From the NCBI GenBank assembly GCA_900317845.1, contig ONII01000015.1:1-47457 (forward strand): a stretch of DNA of 47,457 bases. Reading direction: 5' to 3'. Positions 18,324 to 24,851 of the stretch are shown one piece after another (positions within the stretch are counted from its first letter, which is position 1; the number at the start of each line of letters is the position of its first letter). The notes beneath the pieces are model-generated. The model made no database searches. It had not been told where the DNA came from and saw only the letters and a program-made list of their open reading frames with translations. The position numbers and the translations under genes were made by a program. Origin of the DNA: an uncultured Bacteroidales bacterium. GTDB lineage: Bacteria; Bacteroidota; Bacteroidia; Bacteroidales; UBA932.

Positions 18324-18355
18324 CAAATTTACCCATTTTTTTGTAGCAAAACAAA
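18324..18355 (-). promoter_or_regulatory. Predicted promoter of glpABCT
   Basis: On the minus strand the sequence reads TTTG (18355-18352), 20 bases, then TAAATTTG (18331-18324). This matches the Bacteroidota -33/-7 consensus TTTG-N19-21-TAnnTTTG. The expected transcription start is about 16 bases before the glpA ATG. Confidence 0.75.
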
Positions 18356-18437
18356 TATTCCCCTCACCATGTGTCATAAGGCCTTAGGCCCGTTTTTTTT
18401 GTGACAACTATGTGTTTGATACTCCGCTATTTATACA

Positions 18438-18470
18438 ATAATCCTCGTTCAAAAACTGAACGAGGATTAT
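18438..18470. terminator. 13-bp perfect hairpin downstream of DUF5692 gene
   Basis: Perfect inverted repeat ATAATCCTCGTTC / GAACGAGGATTAT with a 7-base loop. It lies 53 bases past the DUF5692-like stop in the direction of transcription and upstream of the glpA promoter. There is no long T-tract after it on the minus strand, so it could be a non-canonical terminator or a regulator-binding palindrome. Confidence 0.6.
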
Positions 18471-18523
18471 CTTGTAAGTAGTTGTGTAACAGCGAGTTGG
18501 TTGTCACACGAAAATGCCAGTGA

Positions 18524-19621
18524 CTAGGCCATATCGGCGCGAGCCACGGCGTCCTTGTAGTACTTCTGGTCCACGAAGACGTCTTCCTTGTACGGGTTGA
18601 TGTGACGCTTCTTGGAAACGGCGATGATGTAGCAGATGGCCACGCAGTTGGTTACCAGGGCCAGGGCGCTGATGACAATCATCATGGTGGGGTTGGCGGC
18701 CACTACGGAAGGATCCACGGTGGTGCCTACGGTTGCGGCTTCTCCGCCGGCTACTTCATACAACTTGGCGATGGTATCCACCCCTTCCGGATAGAGCACG
18801 GGCAGGGTAGCCCAGCTGAACCACTGCTGACCGTTCTTGAAGGTCTCCTGGAAAAGGGGGAATACCTGTGCGAACATGCACCAGATGGCCAGGGTGTTGG
18901 CGCGGTTCTGGATCCAGCCGCCACGGTTCCAAAGGAGAGCGGCCACGGTAGGGGCGAGCAGAAGGGCGATACCGCAGTACCAGCTGTGCGTAGGCAGGCA
19001 GTTGTAGGTGTAGGCGAAGTTCCAGATGTCGTAGATGAGGATGTACACCCAGGTCATGTCGGCCCAGATCATGTCCTTCTTGTCCTTGGAAGGATACACG
19101 TTCCACCAGGCGGTCATGCACATGATGTTGATAAGACCGGCCACGCCGTTCATCACATTGTGCCAGCCACCGTACTGCCAGACGCCTTCGGAGGTGAGCC
19201 ACCACTTGTTCCAGCCCATCACGGCGCTCTCGAAGTCAGAGACGCAGGCGATGAGGATGTTGATGCCCACAATCACAAACGGGAAGGGTTTGAACCAGTG
19301 CTTGGCACCCACGCCCCATTTGTATTTGATCATCATAAAGCCGATACAGCCGGCGGTGGCGGCATACAGCTTGGCATAGTGGAACCAGCCCTGCATGTAA
19401 ATGTGGGTCTGGTTTTCCAGGGCCCATTGGGCACCGCTGCGGACACCCCACCAGATGGCCAGGAAGTAGGCCGTGAGTGCCAGCGGCACTACCAGGAAGG
19501 TGATGATACCGCCCAACTTGGTGCGACGGGCGAATTCGTTGAGGAGGATGAGGCCCAGCAGGACCACAATCAGCATTCCCCATTGAGAAAGGGCATTAGC
19601 CCCATACACTTGGAAAAACAT
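18524..19621 (-). CDS. DUF5692-like polytopic membrane protein
   Basis: A 365-residue integral membrane protein with about nine hydrophobic segments, rich in Trp and Tyr. Examples are QWGMLIVVLLGLILLNEFA at the N-terminus and NPTMMIVISALALVTNCVAICYIIAV near the C-terminus. The overall pattern is that of the DUF5692 family known from gut anaerobes, which has no established function. It is the last gene of a minus-strand unit with hypA and a 108-residue membrane protein (11-base gap). The soluble tail (KKRHINPYKEDVFVDQKYY) is probably cytoplasmic. A role in nickel handling or as a membrane partner of the upstream flavoprotein is possible only by context. The family name is from memory of its pattern and should be confirmed with a profile. 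Confidence 0.75.
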   Translation of the reverse strand: MFFQVYGANALSQWGMLIVVLLGLILLNEFARRTKLGGIITFLVVPLALTAYFLAIWWGVRSGAQWALENQTHIYMQGWFHYAKLYAATAGCIGFMMIKYKWGVGAKHWFKPFPFVIVGINILIACVSDFESAVMGWNKWWLTSEGVWQYGGWHNVMNGVAGLINIMCMTAWWNVYPSKDKKDMIWADMTWVYILIYDIWNFAYTYNCLPTHSWYCGIALLLAPTVAALLWNRGGWIQNRANTLAIWCMFAQVFPLFQETFKNGQQWFSWATLPVLYPEGVDTIAKLYEVAGGEAATVGTTVDPSVVAANPTMMIVISALALVTNCVAICYIIAVSKKRHINPYKEDVFVDQKYYKDAVARADMA

Positions 19622-19632
19622 AATTTAAGGTT

Positions 19633-19959
19633 TTAGATATAAGATTTAGAATGTGATTTCAGTGCCACCCAAATGCCCCAGGCAGCGGTGAGGGCCAGGG
19701 CCATGGGCACGCCCACGGTGAGGACTTCGCGCCAGAGGATGGCCGCGCCGCCCGTCTGGCCGAGAGACGTAAAGAAGGGGAAGGTCCAGGTGAGTTCCCC
19801 GTTGATGATATGGTCTACGATGAGCATGAGCGTGCCGCCCCAGAGCATTTTCTCCAGGTCCGGCAGATGCTGCAGGTAAGGGGAGTTTCCTTTGAGTCCG
19901 CTTTTGCGGATGGCGGTTACCGCGATGGCTTCCACCAGGGGAGCAATAAAACAAGCCAT
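19633..19959 (-). CDS. Small membrane protein between hypA and DUF5692 gene
   Basis: A 108-residue protein with two or three hydrophobic segments: an N-terminal amphipathic stretch, LWGGTLMLIVDHIIN in the middle and VGVPMALALTAAWGIWVAL at the C-terminus. It starts 4 bases after the hypA stop and ends 11 bases before the DUF5692-like gene, so the three are almost certainly co-translated. I do not recognise the family. A conserved His-containing membrane segment (VDHI) could bind a metal or quinone, but that is speculation. It may be a subunit of a complex with the DUF5692-like protein. Confidence 0.75.
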   Translation of the reverse strand: MACFIAPLVEAIAVTAIRKSGLKGNSPYLQHLPDLEKMLWGGTLMLIVDHIINGELTWTFPFFTSLGQTGGAAILWREVLTVGVPMALALTAAWGIWVALKSHSKSYI

Positions 19960-19963
19960 AATT

Positions 19964-20314
19964 CTAATTGTCAGGTACTTCTATTTCTTTGATTTCTATT
20001 TCGTTGCCCCGCAGGAGGTAGGTATGTTCACTGCCACAGTGCGGGCAAATCTTGCCGTGCGCCACCGTGCCGAATTCCGCATGGCAGTCCTCACAGTATG
20101 TCACGGCCGGAATGGTATTGATTTTTAACTCGGCACCCTTCAGCAATTCCTCCTTGTCCGCAGCCCAGCGCCAGCAGTCCTGCAGGTAGTCCGGAATAAT
20201 GGTGGATACCTCGCCAATATTCATCACTACCCCCGAGACCTTGCTCACAGCATGCTCCAAGGCCGCCTGCTTAACGTCCCGAATAATATAAAACACAATT
20301 CCTAATTCGTGCAT
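19964..20314 (-). CDS. hypA: Hydrogenase/urease nickel incorporation protein HypA
   Basis: A nickel metallochaperone of 116 residues that hands nickel to HypB-assisted maturation of a nickel enzyme. The start at 20314 is chosen over one five codons upstream because HypA needs His as residue 2 for nickel binding, and this start gives MHELG. The zinc-ribbon cysteines are at 74, 77, 90 and 93 (YCEDC and ICPHC). A clear Shine-Dalgarno sequence, GGAGG, lies 8 bases before the ATG, unusual in this window. Directly upstream is hairpin copy B. The gene is separated from hypB by the large flavoprotein gene, and no hydrogenase or urease structural gene is in the window. Confidence 0.93.
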   Translation of the reverse strand: MHELGIVFYIIRDVKQAALEHAVSKVSGVVMNIGEVSTIIPDYLQDCWRWAADKEELLKGAELKINTIPAVTYCEDCHAEFGTVAHGKICPHCGSEHTYLLRGNEIEIKEIEVPDN

Positions 20315-20327
20315 TCCTTTTACCTCC

Positions 20328-20383
20328 ACAGACTAAACTATTTTCTACCCCCAAAAGAGGGGGAGCGAAAATAGTTTGTCTGT
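20328..20383 (+). repeat. Dispersed hairpin element, copy B (hypA leader)
   Basis: Palindrome with outer arms ACAGAC/GTCTGT, middle arms AAACTATTTTC/GAAAATAGTTT and inner CCCCC/GGGGG. It is homologous to copies A and C but lies in the opposite orientation. Its edge touches the GGAGG of hypA, so it would form directly upstream of the ribosome binding site. Confidence 0.85.
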
Positions 20384-20411
20384 TCCGGTATCATTATTAT
20401 TGTAGATTTGT

Positions 20412-20536
20412 AGAAGAGGTATAGGTCCCAAAAACCGTAGCCGCCCATGGCTTCGTGAATGGGAGGGGCCCGCGGCCGCAGGCCGTGGGAGGGATAGGAC
20501 CGAAGGTCCGTAGTTTTTGGAACCTGTACCTCTTCT
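20412..20536. other. 125-bp structured palindrome, possible RNA or MITE-like element
   Basis: Outer arms of 24 bases (20412-20435 and 20513-20536) pair at 22 positions. The interior holds further pairs: CCCAT/ATGGG, GGCC-rich palindromes around GCGGCCGC, two GGGAGGG blocks and GGACC-GAA-GGTCC. No protein is plausible here. It lies in the 346-base gap between the hypA start and the flavoprotein stop, with hairpin copies B and C on its sides. It could be a structured RNA, a decayed miniature transposon or a transcription barrier. Confidence 0.65.
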
Positions 20537-20568
20537 TCATAAATATTTCATTATTAGTTCTTTGTGGA

Positions 20569-20619
20569 GCGGATAAAACTTTTTCGATCCCTTTACGGGT
20601 AGAAAAAGTTTTGATCCGC
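20569..20619 (-). repeat. Dispersed hairpin element, copy C
   Basis: Palindrome with outer arms GCGGAT/ATCCGC, middle arms AAAACTTTTTC/GAAAAAGTTTT and inner CCC/GGG. The middle arms are identical to copy A. It lies about 40 bases downstream of the flavoprotein stop and may serve as its terminator. Its right arm (20603-20621, 19 bases) is repeated exactly at 20642-20660. Confidence 0.85.
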
Positions 20620-20641
20620 GACCTTTTCAAAAAAACTTAGC

Positions 20642-20660
20642 AAAAAGTTTTGATCCGCGA
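20642..20660. repeat. Half copy of element C abutting the flavoprotein stop
   Basis: AAAAAGTTTTGATCCGCGA, an exact 19-base copy of 20603-20621. It ends at the base before the flavoprotein stop codon. It looks like a decayed or partially duplicated element. Confidence 0.8.
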
Positions 20661-23492
20661 CTATTTTTGTTTACTGAACAGGATTTTGCCGGTGCGTTTG
20701 ATCATGTAGGGCAGGATGCCGGAGAATTTGTCCTCAGAGGTGCGCATGACGCTGGCTTCCGGATGGACACGGTGCAGGTGAATGGCATCGAAGCCGCACT
20801 TGGTGGTGCAGATGCCGCAGCCAATGCACTTGTTCTCGTCCACCACCGACGCGCCGCACTTGAGGCAGCGGGCCGTTTCCTTACGGACCTGCTCCTCCGT
20901 GAGCGTGCCGTGATACTCCGCAAACTTGCTCTTGACGGGTACTACGCCCGGATCCTGGCGGGAGCCGTTGTCGTAGCTTTCCACCACAATATCCTGCTTG
21001 TTGAGCTCGATGAAATCCCGCCGGTTGCGGCCGATGGTCATGTGACCGCCCTGCACAAAGCGATGCAGGGACTCCGCAGCCTCCTTGCCGGCGGCAATGG
21101 CGTCAATGGCGAACTTGGGACCGGTGAAGACGTCGCCGCCCACAAAGATGTCCGGTTCCGCCGTCTGGTAGGTGAGTTTGTCCGCAATGGGATACACGCC
21201 GCGGAAAAATTCCACCTTGGTGTCCTTGAGAAGGTCTTTCAGGATAACCGTCTGGCCGATGGCGAAAATCACCAGATCCGCCTCAAGGGAGATGGTCTGC
21301 GATTCGTCGTACTCCGGGGCAAACTTGTGCTCTGCGTTGAATACGGAAGTGCATTTTTTGAAGACGATGCCGCTCACCTTGTCCGTGCCCAGGACCTCCT
21401 TGGGCCCCCAGCCGGGATTGAGCACCACGCCGTCTTCGCGGGCCTCTGTGCGCTCCTCCAGCGAGGCGGGCATAATATCCTCTGTCTCAAGTGATAACAT
21501 AGTCACTTGCGAAGCACCGCTTCGCATGGCAACGCGGGCTGCGTCAATAGCCACATTGCCGCCGCCAACCACTACCACCTTGCCGGAAACGGAAACATTT
21601 CCGCAGTTGGCTTTGTGCAAAAAGTCGATGGCGGTGGTGGTGCCGGACAGCGTTTCTCCGGGGATGCCGGGCAGGCGCCCTCCTTGGCAGCCGATGGCCA
21701 CGTAAAAGCCCTTGTACCCTTGCTCGCGCAGCTGGGCGATGGTGATGTCCTTGCCTACCTCCACGCCGGTGCGAATCTCTACGCCAATCTCGCGCATGAT
21801 GTCAATCTCCGCCTTGATGACGTCCTTCTCCAGCTTATAGGAAGGAATGCCGTAGCGGAGCATGCCGCCCGGCTCCTCATTGCGCTCAAAGACGGTGGGC
21901 TTGTAGCCCATGGTGGCCAGATAATAGGCACAGGAGAGGCCGGCAGGTCCGCCGCCGATGATGGCAATCTTCTGGGGCCAGCGCTCCTCCACGTTGGAGC
22001 AGATGTTTACCTCCGGCACAAAACGCGTTGCCGCATGGAGGTCTTGTTCTGCAATAAATTTCTTTACGGCGTCGATGGCGACAGCCCGGTCGATGGTGCC
22101 GCGCGTGCAGGCGTCTTCGCAGCGCCGGTTGCAGATGCGCCCGCACACCGCCGGGAACGGATTTTCGCGCTTGATGAGCTCAAGCGCCTCCGTGTATTTG
22201 CCCTCCGCAGCCTTCTTCAGGTAGCCCTGGACGGCAATGTGGGCGGGGCAGGCGGTTTTGCAAGGGGATGTACCGGTCTCGTAGCAGTTGATGCGGTTTT
22301 TGTCCCGGTAGTCCTCCGTCCATTTGTGCTCGCCCCAGGCTTTGGCATCCGGAAGCTCGTGCTTGGGATACTGGATGGGACCGTTGTGGGTGCAGAGCTT
22401 CTGGCCCAGTTTGACGGCGCCGGCGGGGCAGTATTCCACACAGCGGCCGCAGGCGACGCAGTTTTCTGTCTGGACCTCCGCCACATAGGCGCTGCGGCTC
22501 ATGTTGGGCGTGTTGAACAGCTGCGAGGTGCGCAGGGCGTTGCAAATCTTGACGTTGCAGTTGCAGATGGCAAAGATTTTTCCTTCACCGTCAATGTTGG
22601 TTACCTGGTGCACAAAGCCGTGGTCTTCCGCCTTCTTGAGGATGGCCATGGCTTCGTCGAAGGTGATGTCGTGGCCACGACCGGTCTCCCGGAGGTAGTC
22701 TGCCATGTCACCCACGCCGATACACCAGTCCCGGTAGTCGTCCGCGCAGCCTTCGTCCAGTTTTTTACGGCCGTAGCGGCAGCTGCAGATGCCTACGCCC
22801 AGGTGCCCTTCATACTTTTTGAGCCAGTAGGAGATGTGTTCGATGTCGACAGACTGGTTCTCCATGGAAATGGCTTTTTCTACGGGAATCACGTGCATGC
22901 CGATTCCGGAGCCGCCCATGGGCACCATAGGGGTGATTTTCTCCAGCGGGAGGAAGGTCATGCGCTCGAAGAACATGGCAAGCTCCGGATGCTTGTCCAT
23001 GAGCTCCACGTTCATGTTGGTGTATTCCGCGCTGCCGGGAACGAACATCGGTACCCAGTAAATGCGGTCCTTGCGCTCAAACGTGGTGCCGGGGTCCGGG
23101 CCCTGGCCATTGGTGTAATGGTCTCCGTAGTCATATTCCAGCATGCCGAAATAGGCCAGTTTGTCCAGCAGGGCATCGAAGTCTGCTTCCGACGAGGCAT
23201 AATGCTTCTGGCGGTTGAGTTCATGGAGCTGGTCCCGGGTCCAGTGCTTGCGCACTTTGAACGGATTGCCGGGAAGCATGTCCAGGAGCAGGTCCAGCGA
23301 GGCTTCGCGGGTGATGGGATCCATCTCGTCCTCGAAGATACAGGCCAGGCCCCAGTACTCCGGTGCCTCCGTGGTCATTTTGATTTTGCCGGGAACGCGG
23401 TCCGTGATGTGGCGGACCAGCTTAATGAGCTTGGGATTGGGGTTTTTGTCACCAAAGTGCTTGGGGACAAACTTTTTGGACATCTCAGGCAT
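20661..23492 (-). CDS. Large Fe-S/FAD oxidoreductase (GltD-like, with ferredoxin domains)
   Basis: A 943-residue soluble electron-transfer protein. Residues 1-230 have no family I can name. Cysteine-rich segments follow: ICSCRYGRKK to DWCIGVG (236-257) and ICNCNVKIC (310-317). A ferredoxin motif, CVACGRCVEYCPAGA, is at 345-359. A GltD-type N-terminal Fe-S domain (about 403-465; CKTACPAHI, CGRICNRRCEDAC) precedes the FAD site GGGPAGLS (513) and the NAD(P) site VVVGGGNVAIDAAR. GGDVFTGPKFAIDAIAAGKEAA closes the flavin domain, and a C-terminal ferredoxin lies at about 876-899 (CIGCGICTTKC). It probably moves electrons between NAD(P)H and a ferredoxin-like partner. It starts 12 bases after hypB, so the two are co-transcribed. 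Its real partner and reaction are unknown. A second Met at residue 4 is an alternative start. Confidence 0.85.
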   Translation of the reverse strand: MPEMSKKFVPKHFGDKNPNPKLIKLVRHITDRVPGKIKMTTEAPEYWGLACIFEDEMDPITREASLDLLLDMLPGNPFKVRKHWTRDQLHELNRQKHYASSEADFDALLDKLAYFGMLEYDYGDHYTNGQGPDPGTTFERKDRIYWVPMFVPGSAEYTNMNVELMDKHPELAMFFERMTFLPLEKITPMVPMGGSGIGMHVIPVEKAISMENQSVDIEHISYWLKKYEGHLGVGICSCRYGRKKLDEGCADDYRDWCIGVGDMADYLRETGRGHDITFDEAMAILKKAEDHGFVHQVTNIDGEGKIFAICNCNVKICNALRTSQLFNTPNMSRSAYVAEVQTENCVACGRCVEYCPAGAVKLGQKLCTHNGPIQYPKHELPDAKAWGEHKWTEDYRDKNRINCYETGTSPCKTACPAHIAVQGYLKKAAEGKYTEALELIKRENPFPAVCGRICNRRCEDACTRGTIDRAVAIDAVKKFIAEQDLHAATRFVPEVNICSNVEERWPQKIAIIGGGPAGLSCAYYLATMGYKPTVFERNEEPGGMLRYGIPSYKLEKDVIKAEIDIMREIGVEIRTGVEVGKDITIAQLREQGYKGFYVAIGCQGGRLPGIPGETLSGTTTAIDFLHKANCGNVSVSGKVVVVGGGNVAIDAARVAMRSGASQVTMLSLETEDIMPASLEERTEAREDGVVLNPGWGPKEVLGTDKVSGIVFKKCTSVFNAEHKFAPEYDESQTISLEADLVIFAIGQTVILKDLLKDTKVEFFRGVYPIADKLTYQTAEPDIFVGGDVFTGPKFAIDAIAAGKEAAESLHRFVQGGHMTIGRNRRDFIELNKQDIVVESYDNGSRQDPGVVPVKSKFAEYHGTLTEEQVRKETARCLKCGASVVDENKCIGCGICTTKCGFDAIHLHRVHPEASVMRTSEDKFSGILPYMIKRTGKILFSKQK

Positions 23493-23504
23493 ATTGAAAT
23501 CTTT

Positions 23505-24179
23505 TTATTGTTGTTTCCAGTCTTTTACGCGCTCCAGCAGCCACCCGGCAAAGGCTTCTACGCCCTCGCCGGTTTTGGCGCAGATAGGAATCACCCGGGC
23601 CTTGGGGTTGCGCATGTGGATGTACTCCTTGCATTTTTCCAGGTCAAAGTCAAAGTAGGGGAGTACGTCCATTTTGTTGATAACCACTACGTCGCAGATG
23701 GAGAACATGAGCGGGTATTTGAGCGGCTTGTCCGTGCCTTCCGGGACGGAGAGAATCATGGCGTTGGCCACGGCGCCGGTGTCGAACTCCGCCGGGCACA
23801 CCAGGTTGCCCACGTTTTCCAGAATGACCAGGTCCAGCTGGTCCATGGGCACGTTGTCCAGGCCCTGGCGCGTCATCTCTGCATCCAGGTGGCACATGCC
23901 GCCGGTGTGCAGCTGGATGGACGCGATGCCGGTGGCTTCCTTGATTTTGATGGCATCTACGTCCGAGTCGATATCGGCCTCCATTACGGCCATGCGAAGC
24001 TTGTCTTTGAGCAGGCCGATGGTTTGGATGAGGGTGGTGGTTTTGCCGCTGCCCGGGGAGGACATGAGGTTCAGGAGAAACACCCCTTGGGCTTTGAGCT
24101 CTTTTCTTAAAAGGGCGGCGTCTTCGTCGTTATTGGCAAAGATGCTCTTTTTGATTTCGATTACTTTTACGGGGTCCAT
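23505..24179 (-). CDS. hypB: Hydrogenase nickel incorporation GTPase HypB
   Basis: A GTPase that drives nickel delivery into the active site of nickel enzymes, with HypA. It has 224 residues from the ATG at 24179. A longer upstream frame is rejected because it runs across the divergent gene and the promoter at 24213-24244. The P-loop SSPGSGKTT is at about 40-48, the metal-binding Cys-His pair is in TGGMCHLD (about 100), ENVGNLVCPAEFD carries the second cysteine site, and VVINKMD is the guanine-specificity motif. There is no His-rich N-terminal tail. It is the first gene of the unit hypB, flavoprotein, (hairpins) hypA, 108-residue membrane protein, DUF5692-like protein. Confidence 0.95.
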   Translation of the reverse strand: MDPVKVIEIKKSIFANNDEDAALLRKELKAQGVFLLNLMSSPGSGKTTTLIQTIGLLKDKLRMAVMEADIDSDVDAIKIKEATGIASIQLHTGGMCHLDAEMTRQGLDNVPMDQLDLVILENVGNLVCPAEFDTGAVANAMILSVPEGTDKPLKYPLMFSICDVVVINKMDVLPYFDFDLEKCKEYIHMRNPKARVIPICAKTGEGVEAFAGWLLERVKDWKQQ

Positions 24180-24212
24180 GAGGGACGATGTGGTTAGTTT
24201 AGTTTTAGTATA

Positions 24213-24244
24213 CAAAATTACGCCTTTTTCGTTATATTTGCAAA
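24213..24244 (-). promoter_or_regulatory. Predicted promoter of hypB
   Basis: On the minus strand: TTTG (24244-24241), 20 bases, TAATTTTG (24220-24213), a full match to the Bacteroidota consensus. The leader to the hypB ATG is about 27 bases. A plus-strand -7-like TATATTTG at 24233-24240 overlaps it, so divergent transcription of the Holin-X-like gene may compete with it. Confidence 0.7.
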
Positions 24245-24266
24245 AAGAAAAACGCAGAATCGTACC

Positions 24267-24848
24267 ATGAGCAATTTCACAGAACCGCTGAATAACCTTG
24301 TAAAAGACGGGGAGCAGTATGTTAACGCACAAATGGACTCCCTCAAACTCCACAGTATAAAAGGCCTTTCCATGGGGCTTTCCACCGTAGCCTCCCTGCT
24401 CCTTATTTTTATCCTGGGCAGTGTGCTTCTGCTGGCACTCTCCTTTGCCCTTGTTATGTGGCTGGGCCAGCTGTTGGGAAGCTATGTCTTGTCGGCCTTC
24501 ATTGTGGCGGGCGTGCTGTTTATTGCCTTGGTTACGTGCCTGCTGCTGCGCGAACGTTTGTTTAAAAACACCTTTGTAGGTCCCCTGAAGGACGCTCTGG
24601 CGCCTTCTGTTCCGCTGAAGGAGGACACCCTGGATGCCATCGACGCCGCCCTTGTGGTGAACCAGGTGCAGGTAGATGCCGCAGAAGAGCAGCTCGCCGG
24701 CGGTGTGGAGCAAATACGGGAATTCTATACCCCCAGGAACATTATCAACCACGGCTTGCAGCAGCTCGGGAACCAGACCGCCCGCTCGGGCTTCTCCGTT
24801 GGCCGCATGGCCGTTGGCATGCTTCGTCGTTTCATTCAAAAACACTAG
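24267..24848 (+). CDS. Holin-X/YqjE-like small membrane protein
   Basis: A 193-residue protein with two adjacent hydrophobic helices (about 37-62 and 70-92; LLLIFILGSVLLLALSFALV and YVLSAFIVAGVLFIALVTCL) preceded by an amphipathic helix and followed by a soluble helical tail. This is the pattern of the putative Holin-X family (PF07332-like), widespread on chromosomes and usually not part of a prophage. The tail contains helices rich in Gln and Glu and ends in a basic MLRRFIQKH. It opens a plus-strand run with an alanine/glycine symporter 3 bases downstream. The function is unknown; the holin name refers only to the fold pattern. Confidence 0.7.
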   Translation: MSNFTEPLNNLVKDGEQYVNAQMDSLKLHSIKGLSMGLSTVASLLLIFILGSVLLLALSFALVMWLGQLLGSYVLSAFIVAGVLFIALVTCLLLRERLFKNTFVGPLKDALAPSVPLKEDTLDAIDAALVVNQVQVDAAEEQLAGGVEQIREFYTPRNIINHGLQQLGNQTARSGFSVGRMAVGMLRRFIQKH

Positions 24849-24851
24849 CCA

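Noticed and set aside
18371-18506. TGTCA/TGACA-type motifs upstream of glpA as Crp/FNR sites
   Set aside because: The spacing and symmetry do not match a clear Crp or FNR operator; kept only as a weak observation.
20397-20630. A 77-residue minus-strand frame across the palindromes
   Set aside because: It runs through inverted repeats and hairpin copy C, so the frame is a by-product of repeat structure.
21507-24110. An 867-residue plus-strand frame opposite the flavoprotein and hypB
   Set aside because: Antisense shadow; the minus-strand proteins have clear catalytic motifs and this one has low-complexity residue use.
24267-24848. Prophage holin and therefore a prophage
   Set aside because: Holin-X-like proteins are common chromosomal genes and no other phage genes flank it.
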